From: Zea mays | Lineage: Eukaryota; Streptophyta; Magnoliopsida; Poales; Poaceae | Assembly: GCF_902167145.1 (NCBI RefSeq) | Contig: NC_050099.1 | Span: 60,964,942 to 61,028,941 of the forward strand | DNA length: 64,000 nt | Reading direction: 5' to 3' | In this document: positions 1 to 9,500 of the stretch, one piece after another | Numbering within the stretch: position 1 is the stretch's first letter | How the letters are laid out: each line of letters starts with the position of its first letter | Position numbers and translations under genes: made by a program | Notes under the pieces: generated by a model | What the model was told of the DNA's origin: nothing | The model's input: only the letters and a program-made list of their open reading frames with translations | Database searches by the model: none

Positions 1-1077
1 CGTCCTTAAGCAGACGCCGCGGACCTGGTACAGTCGCTTCGCCTCCTACATGGCCTCCATCGGCTTCGTCGAGGCCAAGTCAGACACGTCCATGTTCATC
101 TACCGGCGCGGCGACGACACCGTCTTCCTCCTGCTCTACGTCGACGACATCGTGCTCACGGCGTCCACTACCAACCTTCTTCATCGCACGATCGCCGCCC
201 TTCAGCGGGAGTTCGCGGTGAAAGACCTGGGACGTCTCCACTTCCTCAGCATCACTGCCGAGTGACGGTCCTAGGGGCTCCTCCTTCACCAGCGCTAATA
301 TGCTCTTGACATCCTGGAGTGGGCTGGCATGTCCGACTGCAAGCCCTACTCCACGCCTGTTGACACTCGGACGAAGCTCTCTAAGGACGACTAGCCACCG
401 GTCACTGACACGATAGCCTACTAGAGCCTCACAGGTGTGCTGCAGTATCTGACCTTCTCCAGGCCAGACATCGCCTACGCCATCCAGCAGGTGTGCCTTC
501 ACATGCACACCCCCCGGGAGCCTCATCTCACCGCTCTTAAGCGGATCCTCCGCTACCTCTGCGGCTCCATCGACTACGGTCTTCTACTTCAACCCTCCCC
601 GTCGTCGGAGCTCAAGGTCTACATCGACGCTGACTGGTTGGTTGTCCCGACACACGCCAATCTACTTCCGGTTATGCTGTGTTTCTGGGCACCAACCTCG
701 TCACCTGGGCCGCTAAGCGGCAACCTGTCGTCTTCCGCTCCAGCATCGAGGCCAAGTACCGCACTGTGGCCAACGACGTAGCAGAGGCCTCCTGGTTGCG
801 GCAGCTTCTTCAGTAGCTTCACAGTCCCCTCCAGCGCGCCACCCTCGTCTACTGCGACAATGTCAGCGCGATCTACCTCTCCACCAATCCTGTGCAGCAT
901 CAGTGCACGAAGCACGTGAAGATCGACCTACACTTCGTCCACGAGCGTGTCGCCGTCGGTGACGTTCGGGTTCTCAGTGTCCCCACCACGCTGCAGTTTG
1001 CTGACATCTTCACCAAGGGGCTACCGTCGAGTACCTTCGTTGAATTTCGATACAGTCTCAACATCTGTACAGGATAA
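1..1077 (+). pseudogene. Ty1/copia reverse transcriptase-RNase H, 3' fragment
   Basis: This is the last third of a copia polyprotein, entering from the left edge of the window. It aligns by eye almost base for base with 8936-10016, the RT/RNase H end of the intact copia element downstream, so both belong to one family. The YVDD catalytic motif of reverse transcriptase is kept at 137-148, and the ADIFTKGLPSS block near the end of RNase H is kept around 1000-1030. The reading frame is broken: a TGA stands at 263-265 where the intact copy has a sense codon, further stops fall near 392 and 421, and frame changes follow around 640-650. It ends with TAA at 1075-1077. It is a decayed, non-coding copy. 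Nothing before base 1 can be judged. Confidence 0.9.
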
Positions 1078-1095
1078 AGTTGAGACTGCGAGGGG

Positions 1096-1266
1096 TGTTA
1101 GATTCCCATTAGGGTTTTGGGTTACTTCCCTGTTTATTTACCTGTATACACTCAATGTAATGGGATTGGCCCAATTACTTGGCTATATATATGCACTCCC
1201 AACCCTAGTTTGGGTTAGGGTTTCCCACACATCTCATAAACCAAGTTTCTAGGTTTTGCTACAACA
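1096..1266 (+). repeat. 3' LTR of the left-edge copia fragment
   Basis: A purine-rich stretch (gcgagggg) precedes TGTTAGATTCCC, and the repeat closes with ...CTACAACA, so it has the usual TG...CA ends. It is about 171 bp. It resembles the 140-bp LTR of the downstream copia element (same TGTTAGA start, TCAGTGTAATGGG-like core and ACTCCCAACCCT block) but with many differences, so it is a related, older subfamily copy. The matching 5' LTR is outside the window, so target-site duplication cannot be checked. Confidence 0.75.
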
Positions 1267-1821
1267 TTGACGGGACCACCTAAAAATAATAGTTTTGCAA
1301 ATGTGCTACTAATATTCTGATGAAAACACGACAAAAATATCGCCTTTTTGTCTTGTGAATAGCTCATTGCTGCATCAGAAATTTATTTTCTAAAAGCAAC
1401 ATCAGATCTAATGTTTAGACTATCTCCAACAGCTTACCCATCCCCATACCCATATTCAAACTCCACTCTGCAAACAATGCAATCTACAGTGCAGAACAGT
1501 GCAAAACAGTGTTTTTGGGTAAGTTGCAGACGGTCTTATGGTCAAATTTATGAATCAGGGACATAAAGCTCGTCTAATGTATGAAACCACCCTACTAACC
1601 ACAACCCTAATGGACAAATCCATAACCCAGATGTCGAGATTGTTACAAAACCCAATCAGTATTTCTAGGTTATAAATGAAAATAATAATGAGTCATAAGA
1701 GCAAATAACAAGCCTGCTTGAGCATCAGAAGTAACATTAGTCAATATTGTTATTAAGTACTAGAAGAGTGAAATTGCTCTGTGATTCTCATGTACTGACA
1801 ACAAAGTGAGCGGCTTCGCAC
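1267..1821. other. Part of WRKY intron 3; no gene seen
   Basis: AT-rich sequence between the copia LTR and the splice donor of WRKY exon 3. I looked on the minus strand for the expected last exon (the SYYKC...HNH zinc-finger half of the second WRKY domain) and did not find it. The exon probably lies beyond the left edge, on the far side of the copia insertion. Confidence 0.5.
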
Positions 1822-1968
1822 CTGGGGTTTGGATTTCCCTTCACAATTTTCTGTCCATACTTACGCCATCTGTATCCATCACTCATCTTTCCAGCCTGCA
1901 CAATAATCTTTTGCTCTCTAACAGTTCTGCGAACCGGCGTTAAATTTGGTGCTGTAGCCTCAAGTGTT
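1822..1968 (-). CDS. WRKY transcription factor, exon 3 (first half of C-terminal WRKY domain)
   Basis: Read on the minus strand, this 147-nt exon follows a pyrimidine-rich acceptor ending in AACAG and ends at CCCCAG/GTGCGA. It encodes a short basic linker (RRTVREQK...) and then [20 protein letters not shown], the start of a C-terminal WRKY domain. The exon stops after two bases of the Arg codon that follows PNP. This is the position and phase of the conserved R-type intron in group I WRKY genes, which strongly supports a real gene. The zinc-finger half (the cysteines and the HNH) would be in the next exon, which is absent from the window. Its one leading base completes the Arg codon left open by exon 2, so frames match. 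WRKY proteins bind W-box promoter elements in the nucleus; the C-terminal domain normally does most of the binding. Confidence 0.88.
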
Positions 1969-2057
1969 CTGTTCAAAGAACAATAGAGGATACAAAAGGT
2001 AAGAACAACAAATCAACATAGACATGAATGAATCAAATAGTCCAACAGTACAATGAC

Positions 2058-2716
2058 CTTCGCTTTGGCAGGGCTTCCGCGCTAGGATGTTCATCTTCAG
2101 ATTTGTTACCAGCATCCCCTTCGCAGTCACTTGAGCAAAAGAGATGCTGCTCAGAAGTTTCTGAGATGGCACTCCGTTCCAATTCACAGGTAGGCGTGCT
2201 AGATTCTACAATTTCTGTGTTCACAAGCCTCAAGGTTTCGCCTCCAGAGGGAACACTAATAGGAGTCACTCTTTCCTTTGCAAATCTGGTCTTCTGTGGT
2301 GGTTCATGATTATGGGCTCCTCTGTAAATGATTTCCACAACGCGGCCATCAGGGAAATGCTCAACCTTCTTTTTAGCGAGACAACCAGAGTTTGTGCATC
2401 TATAGTAGCTCCTGGAATTATCACTACTCTTCACCTGCTTCTGACCATATTTCCTCCAGTTGAAGCCATCAGCTACCATATTTACAACATGGTGTGATTT
2501 TGAATCAGATGAAAATGACTTGTCAGCAATTGGTGTACAAATATTTCCTTCAGTTACTGATGGTGAATGCTGCAATGGCACTAGAGATCTTGGTGTCATA
2601 TAAAATGGACTTGATGGCACTTCCGAACATGCAGATGGAGTTGGTGACTGCAAGTGCATTTGTGCCTGTGCTGTAACACTTGCCAAAGCTGCTTGATGAG
2701 TCATTGCAAACTGGCC
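2058..2716 (-). CDS. WRKY transcription factor, exon 2 (N-terminal WRKY domain)
   Basis: This 659-nt minus-strand exon opens after an acceptor ending ATATTAG and closes at AAGCGAAG/GTCATT. It starts GQFAMTHQAALASV, a segment typical of the region before the first WRKY domain in group I proteins. In the spliced model WRKYGQK is at about residues 255-261, followed by the zinc-binding pattern C-X4-C-X22-H-N-H (residues about 275, 280, 303, 305). That spacing is the group I N-terminal type. A Ser/Glu-rich linker with SSDCEGD follows, and the exon ends in ALPKRR, a nuclear-localisation-like basic patch. No stop or frameshift interrupts it. The phase is 0 at the 5' end and 2 at the 3' end, matching exons 1 and 3. 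Which WRKY family member it is cannot be decided without a database. Confidence 0.93.
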
Positions 2717-3613
2717 CTAATATTCAAAAAAGAGATTTTTACAGATCTAAGGAATCCAATAAAATAATCCACTATATAGAACTGGGGAAGATATGATAAG
2801 ACCATACAACACATGAAAACAATGCATAAAGTGTATCTGTAGTAAGATTCTACTCCTTTTGCCCTTTCCTATATGATGCTGGCTAGTTAAAATTTGGACT
2901 AAAGAGCGTCATATAGAAAAGAACACATGGAGTATGTGGCAAGTCATACACAAGAAAACTTCATAACATATCTCTACTACTAAAAAGGGCAATAAGGAAT
3001 CATCAACACTCCATTTCGGCATTGCCTCCCTGCTCCCCAAGTCCAATTTTCAAATCCCTGACCCCACACATCGCCTTCCAATTCAACCATCAACCAGAAA
3101 TGAAAAAAAAAACATATCATCCTAATTCCTTCCTTGCTCCCACACCCAACCCTGCCGCACACCACCAAGCATGCTGCCCCTGACACTGCACCTCCTCACC
3201 TTGCCTGGCTGCCACCCACCGCCACACCTGGCCTCAAATCCATCCGTCTTGTCGACACCCCATACTACCTGGCCTCGACGAAGTCCCGGCATCTGGCCCC
3301 TGCACCTTCGGCTCCCTCCTGGGCATTGTTTCATCTGTCAACAAGCAAATGTGGGCATGGCTGGGGGGTGCACCACACTCGTGTAGAGGGCAGCCATTCA
3401 TAGTGATGTCATTGGCAGCAATCTCCTCGACAATGTCAGCGACGGCGCGACGCCATCAGCCGGTAGGAGCCCCATGCAGCATCACACGGTCGGTAGGTAA
3501 GCATAAGACAGGATGAAGTCTGGTCTGCATACAGCCATCGTTGCTACGGCGACACAGCTGATTTCCATTTGAACTGAAGTGAACATGTCGTTTGGCCGTT
3601 GTGGTTGATGCAG

Positions 3614-3975
3614 GGATTCTTGCAGAGGTATTGGAGTTTGTGATGGGGACAGGTTTGATCTCTGCTGAGTTTGGAGGCGTACTATTGTTCCTGCATTGTA
3701 TCAGAAGGTCCAACATGTCTACTTACTGTGGTCTACTGTATTGGTTTCTTTGTTTACTAACCTCAAGTTTGTTTGCTCTGCAGTATGTGACTATGATTGG
3801 TCTCTTTGGAAAAGCTTCACACAGCTGTACGAGAAATTGGACAAGGAAGCAGACCATGGGGAGGGTGTGGATTGTGGAGATGGAATCTTTGTTCTCTCAT
3901 GTCACGCTGGATGTTATCAGGAAGGCGATGTTCAATTATGACGACTCGTTATCTTATGATAATGGGATAGTCAAG
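3614..3975 (+). pseudogene. Captured fragment of a CYP97-type (carotenoid hydroxylase) P450 gene
   Basis: Two exon pieces with an intron between them. The first, 3614-3707, follows an acceptor-like ATGCAG and encodes GILAEVLEFVMGTGLISAE, then after a short internal loss WRRTIVPALYQK. It ends AAG/GTCCAAC. The intron is 3708-3783, ending CTCTGCAG. The second piece, 3784-3975, encodes YVTMIGLFGKAS, then LYEKLDKEA, MESLF, LTLDVI-like and SLSYDNGIV, ending AAG/GTTAAT. I recognise this order of motifs from plastid CYP97 P450s, which hydroxylate carotene rings. The heme-binding Cys region and most of the protein are missing, and one-base frameshifts occur around 3820 and 3880. Because an intron is kept, it was copied from genomic DNA rather than from mRNA, as Helitrons, Pack-MULEs or CACTA elements do. 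The carrier's ends are not recognised. The CYP97A versus other CYP97 call is from memory. Confidence 0.72.
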
Positions 3976-4035
3976 GTTAATAATTCAAGTTTTCCCTCTT
4001 GAGATTCATCAATTATGACCTCGTTTTTACCTTTT

Positions 4036-4351
4036 AAGCGGTAAAGCGTAAGGCGAGGTGACGCCTTAAATATATTTAAAAATAGCTTAAATATTGATAT
4101 TTGAGAAAATGCTTAGGACAAAAATATTAATAAAGAAGAAAAAATGATAAAGAAAAGAAAAAACAGCCCAGCCATCCCAAATCAGCCCCGCTGGCTCATT
4201 AAACTTAGGTCAAGCTCATTCATTCCCTCTCTTCGGCTCTCTCCAGCCACACAGCGGCTCTCTCCAGCCGCCTCCCTCTCCCCTCTCTCAGCCCTCTCTC
4301 TCCCCGCTTCTCCCTCTCTCCTAGCCGCACCAGCGCCTCCCTCTTCTCCAC
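4036..4351. repeat. CT-rich repeat, left half, interrupted by the copia insertion
   Basis: The sequence starts with gtaaggcgaggtgacgcc, passes through an A-rich stretch and ends in a long CT-rich run. It continues after the copia element at 10181-10345, which ends with tcaccttaccgcctaggtgg. The two ends share inverted similarity (AAGGCG/CGCCTT, CACCT/AGGTG), suggesting a small transposon split by the copia insertion. The ends are imperfect, so the class is unknown. Confidence 0.3.
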
Positions 4352-4491
4352 TGTTAGACTGCCCGTCTAGGGTTTGAGGTATTCCCCTTGTATTTACCGT
4401 CATACCCTCAGTGTAATGGGCCTGGCCCATGTACTTACTCTATTAATACTACTCCCAACCCTGTTTAGGGTCATGGGCACATATTCCAACA
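4352..4491 (+). repeat. 5' LTR of the complete copia element
   Basis: It runs from TGTTAGACTGCCC to ...ATATTCCAACA, 140 bp, which is short for a plant LTR. It differs from the 3' LTR only at GTTTGAGGTA versus GTTTAGGGTA. Confidence 0.96.
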
Positions 4492-4505
4492 TGGTATCAA
4501 AGAGC
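4492..4505 (+). other. Primer-binding site of the copia element
   Basis: TGGTATCAAAGAGC starts at the first base after the LTR. It resembles the TGGTATCAGAGC sequence complementary to the 3' end of initiator methionine tRNA, with one extra base inside. Confidence 0.85.
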
Positions 4506-4639
4506 TAGGTTTAGGGTTTCTCTGTTTTTTTTCAGCCGATCGGTTCCCTCCCAGCCGCCGCCGGCTCCAGCCACCGGCCCCCCACCCTTCCCTCCCAACG
4601 TCGGCCGCCAGCCGCCGGGGGCTCCCTCTCCCCTGCATC

Positions 4640-4784
4640 TCCCCTGCTTCCCGCCGCTCCTGCGCGGCCGCCGCCAGGGACGCCGCCGTGCAGCACAGCA
4701 GGCTCCTCTCCCTCCTCTCCCCTGCTTCCCGCCGCTCCTGCGCGGCCGCCGCCAGGGACGCCGTCGTGCAGCACAGCAGGCTCC
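4640..4784 (+). repeat. 78-bp tandem duplication in the copia leader
   Basis: The segment beginning TCCCCTGCTTCCCGCC occurs at 4640 and again at 4718, a period of 78 bp. The copies differ mainly at one base (GCCGCC versus GCCGTC). The second copy fades after about 4784. It lies in the untranslated leader upstream of the gag ATG. Confidence 0.85.
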
Positions 4785-4915
4785 GCACCCGTTCGCGCCG
4801 AGCCGAGCATCGCGCCCGTCCGCGCCGTGCAGCCGCGCACCGCCCGTCCGCGCCCTGCAGCGTGCGCCGCCCCGACGTCCGAGCCCGACTGCGCCGCCGC
4901 CACGCCCTCTGGCCC

Positions 4916-6542
4916 ATGGCGGACCTCCCCCCGGACGCGCACGTCACCGCCGGCCTGGCGCACCCGCCCCTCGCCGCGGGGCTGGGCGCGGCCCCCGCTC
5001 CCCTGGCCGCCGGCAACCCCTCCCTGGGCCTCCCTGCTGCCGGCCAGACCCACCCCACGGGCCCCGGCCGCTCCCTGGCCGGACTCATCACTCCCCACAG
5101 CGCACACGCAGATGCCGAGGCTCCCTACATCGTCGGCCTCAGGCCCCTCCGCGACGTCTCTTCTCCGGCCCTCCGTCGAGGCTCTCCACCGGGGTTTCCT
5201 GCCCTCGCGGCACCCGCCGGTACCGACTCCTCACTCGACGACACCCTCGCTACGATCCAGACGGCTGTGACGGCCTCGCGGGAGCGCGAGCGCGCCGCCT
5301 CCCTCGCCCTGGAGCGTGAGCGCGCCCTGGGTGCCGCTCTGACCACCCAGATGGTCACCACGCAGCGCCTCCTCGGCCGCCCGCCGGTCGCCCCTGTGGA
5401 ACCCCCGGAGAACCCCCTCGCCTCTGACCTCGACGCCGACCTCATCGCTGCTCTCCACGCTCAAGCCGCAGGTCTGCACAACATCCGGGCTCTCGTGTCC
5501 GTGGTGTTGGATCCGGCGTCTCCCCACTACCCCCGTTGGCGAGGACAGGTCCTCACGCTGCGGAGGTTCGCCCTCGACGATCACGTCCTCATCGACCACA
5601 ACGCTCCGCCGCCTCGCTCCTGGTGCCTCATGGACAGCGTTGTCCTCTCGTGGCTCCACGGCACCATCACCGTTGAGCTCCAGGACATCATCTGCGACCA
5701 GGCGGACACTGCGCGCCAGGCGTGGCTCGCTCTCGAGGACCAGTTCCTCGGGAATCGGGATGCGCGAGCGCTCCACCTCGACGCCCAGTTCCACCTGTTC
5801 TCTCAGGGGGACCTCTCCGTGGGAGAATACTGCCGCCAGATGAAGGGCCTGGCTGACTCTCTCCGCGATCTCGGCGAGCCAGTTGCCGATCGTACCCTGG
5901 TGCAGAACCTCCTGCGTGGCCTCAGCCCCCGCTACGGCCACCTGAAGGCTCTCATCAAGAGGAGCGTGCCCTTGCCCACCTTCCACGCCGTGCGGAACGA
6001 GCTTCTCCTCGAGGAGCTCACCATGGCGAATGAGGCACCCACTCCTGCCTCGGCTCTCTACAGCGCTCCTACCAGCGGTCAGCCGCCTTCAGGGGGCCAG
6101 GCCACCCGTCCTCCGTCGACCGGGACTCCTACCCGCCCTCCACCCGCCGTCCCGGCGGCCCCTCGTCCGACTTCCACGACCGACGGGGGTTGTCGCTCCC
6201 GCAAGGGCGGCCGTGGGGGTGGCGGATCCTCTCGTGGTGGTCCCTCCGGCCGGGGTGGCGGCCACGCGTGGCCGTCCGTCTACAACCCCTGGACCGGGAC
6301 CATCGCCATGTGGCCGGGCCAGGCACCCAATGCCTCCCGTCCCCCGGCACCTGCCCTCCTGACTACACCTCACTACGGCATGCCCCCGATGCCTCCATAC
6401 GGTGTGCCCGTCGTGCCCCAGGCCCCGCCCGCGCTCCTGCCCCCGGGGACACACACCTCGACGCCTTGGTCCCCACCGGCTGGCGGTTGGGACAACGCCT
6501 CCCTCGCTGCTGCCTTCAGCACCATGGCGATGACCCCCCCCC
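4916..6542 (+). CDS. Copia gag
   Basis: The frame is open from before 4688, but the first ATG in good context is at 4916 (GGCCCATGGCG), giving MADLPPDAHV. It encodes the capsid/nucleocapsid part that packages element RNA into cytoplasmic particles. After a Pro/Ala-rich N-terminus there is an Arg/Glu-rich coiled segment (RERERAASLALERERAL), then a UBN2-like gag core: the LALEDQFL, LDAQFHLFSQGDLSVGEYC and LRGLSPRYG segments. Next comes a Gly/Arg-rich RNA-binding-like tail (RGGPSGRGGG). I see no CCHC zinc knuckle. Translation in this frame passes the C run at 6534-6542 and would continue out of frame to a stop at 6779-6781. In a one-ORF element gag would read straight into the protease. No internal stop is present. 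Confidence 0.85.
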
Positions 6543-9500
6543 TCCGACTGGGTGATCGACTCCGGTGCCTCGTACCACACCACTCCCACGACAGGCACGC
6601 TCTCTCGCTCTCATCCCCCCCTCCCCTCTCACCCATCCTCGATCGTCGTTGGAAACGGTTCCACTCTGCCAGTCACCTCAGTAGGTGCCTCGGTTCTCCC
6701 TGGGCCGTTTTACCTCAACGATGTTCTCGTAGCTCCCCACATCACTCACAATCTTCTTTCTGTTCGTCGATTCACCACTGACAACTCTTGTTCCATTGAG
6801 TTTGACCCCTATGGTTTCTCTGTGAAGGATCTGGCCACCAGGACCCCTCTCGCCCGCTGTGACAGCTCGAGGCCGCTCTACACGCTCCAGCCATCCACCG
6901 CCGGCGTGTCTTCACCTCCTGTCCTGGTCTCCACCACCTCCTCCACCACTTGGCATCGTCGTCTCGACCACCCTGGACCCGACGTCATGACCAAGATTAC
7001 CAGTAGTCTAGATCCTTCATGTAGTAGGGGACATTTTGAGGGTCTCTGTCATGCTTGTCAGTTAGGCCGACATACTCGTCTCCCATTTACTACTTCTTCT
7101 CGGGCTGAGCAGGCTTTTGACTTGGTTCACTGTGATCTTTGGACCTCCCATGTACTCAGTCTTTCTGGTTATAAATACTATTTGGTGATTCTGGATGATT
7201 TTTCCCATTTTCTCTGGACCTTCCCGCTTCGGTTGAAGTCGGACACATTCACCACCCTCACACACTTCTTCACCTGGGTATCCACTCAGTTTCGTCGCCC
7301 GGACCGTGCTCTGCAGTGTGACAATGGCCGCGAGTTCGATAACAACGCCTCTCGCTCTTTCTTCCTCACTCATGGCGTCCAGTTACGTCTCTCGTGCCCC
7401 TACACCTCTGCACAGAACGGCCGTGCCGAACGCATGATCCACACCACCACCAATATGCTCTGTTGCCTCCTCTTCCAGGCGTCTCTCCCTGCCAGCTACT
7501 GGGCAGAGGCCCTGCACACTGCCACCCACCTCCTCAACCATCTTCCCTCGAAGGCGGTGCGCCACCCTACCCCTCACTTCGCGCTATACGGCACACCCCC
7601 TTCCTATGACCACCTTCGCGTGTTCGGTTGTGCCTGCTACCCTAACACTTCCGCCACCGCTCCACATAAGCTTTCTCCTCGCTCCACCCGCTGTCTATTC
7701 CTTGGCTACTCTCCTGACCACAAGGGGTACCGGTGTCTGGATCTCACCTCCCACCGCATCATCATCTCTCGTCATGTAATCTTCGACGAAGATGTGTTTC
7801 CCCTTGCTGGCTCAACCCCACCCACCGATCTTGACTCCCTCCTCGAGTCCGATCCGATTCCTCCCCCACCTCCAGCTCCCCGTCTTGCACCGTTACCTGC
7901 TCCTCATGCGGTCTCGACGACCTCTCCCGCGCCTCGCGCGGCTCCGTCGACCCCGCCTGCGCCACGCGCGGCCCCGTCGATCCTGCCTGCGCCCCGCGCG
8001 GCCACGTCGACCACACCTGCGCCACGCGCGGCCCTGTCGACCCCGCCTGCGCCACGCGCGGCCCTGTCGACCCCGCCTGCGCCACGCGCGGCCCCGTCGA
8101 CCACGCCTGCGCCATGCGCGGCCCCGTCGACCCCGCCTGCGCCACGCGCGGCCCCGTCGACCCCGGCTCGCTTCGCCAAACCCGCACTCGTCTACCATCG
8201 CCGCGGCCACGCCACTACCTCGGCGCCCCCCGACTCGGGCCCGTCGACGAGCGCGGCCCGTTTCGCCGACCCCGCCGTCGTCTATCACCGCCGCGAGCCG
8301 GCCACACCCGCCGCTCTCGACGTCCCGGTGGTCCGCTCCAAGCCGTCCGTATATCACCCGGTCGCCATCCACCGCGACCCCGGGCACGTCCACCCGATGG
8401 TGACTCGGCGCGCCGCTGGCGTTCTCCGCCCCGTCGACCGGCTGATCCTGGCAGCTACTACGTCCAGCACTCCACCCGACGCTTCCCCGGTGCCCTCCTC
8501 CGTTCGCACTGCCCTCGCCGACCCACATTGGCGTCGTGCTATGGAGGAGGAGTACGCGGCCCTCTTGGCCAACCACACCTGGGACCTGGTGCCGCGTCCA
8601 CCAGGCACCAACGTGGTCACCGGCAAGTGGCTATTTCGCCACAAGCTTACCTCGGACGGCTCCCTCGACCGCTACAAGGCCCGTTGGGTCCTTCGGGGCT
8701 TCACCCAGCGCCCCGGAGTGGACTACGACGAGACCTTTAGCCCCGTCGTCAAGTTCGCCACTGTTCGCGCCGTCCTCTCCCTCGCCCTCTCCCGCGACTG
8801 GGCGATCCACCAACTCGACGTCAAGAATGCCTTCCTCCATGGCACTCTGACGGAGACTGTCTACTGCAGCCAGCCCACCGGCTTCGTCGACGCTGACCGT
8901 CCGGATCTGGTTTGCCGGCTGAATCGGTCCCTGTACGGCCTTAAGCAGGCGCCACGGGCTTGGTACAGTCGCTTCACCTCCTACCTGGCCTCCATCGGCT
9001 TCGTCGAGGCCAAGTCGGACACGTCCCTGTTCATCTACCAGCGCGGCGACGACACCGTCTACCTCCTGCTCTACGTCGACGACATTGTGCTCACGGCATC
9101 CACCGCCGACCTTCTTCACCGCACGATCGTCGCCCTTCAGCGGGAGTTCGCGATGAAGGACCTGGGGCCCCTACACCACTTCCTCGGCATCACCGCCGAG
9201 CGCCGTCCTCAGGGTCTCTTCCTCCACCAGCGCCAGTACGCCATCGACATCCTGGAGCGGGCTAGCATGTCTGACTGCAAGCCCTGCTCCACGCCTGTCG
9301 ACACTCAGGCGAAGCTCTCTGCGGACGACGGGCCTCCGGTCGCCGACGCGACGTCATACCGGAGCCTCACCGGCACGCTCCAGTACCTCACGTTCTCCAG
9401 GCCCGACATCGCTTACGCCGTCCAGCAGGTGTGCCTGCATATGCACACTCCGCGGGAGCCCCATCTCACTGCGCTTAAGCGGATTCTGCGCTACCTCCGC

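Noticed and set aside
3122..3403. Overlapping ORFs near 3.1-3.4 kb as an extra WRKY exon or gene
   Set aside because: Low-complexity Pro/His/Thr-rich reading on both strands, no splice sites in phase with exon 2, no domain.
4471..5107. Long minus-strand ORFs over the copia leader and gag (about 200 codons)
   Set aside because: They are shadows in GC-rich sequence where stops are rare; composition is Arg/Gly/Ala-rich without any domain.
5231..5986. 251-codon minus-strand ORF opposite copia gag
   Set aside because: It lies fully antisense to gag with no recognisable motif; it results from GC-rich third positions in gag.
7893..8576. 227-codon minus-strand Arg/Gly-rich ORF
   Set aside because: It is produced by the 30-bp repeat array read on the other strand.
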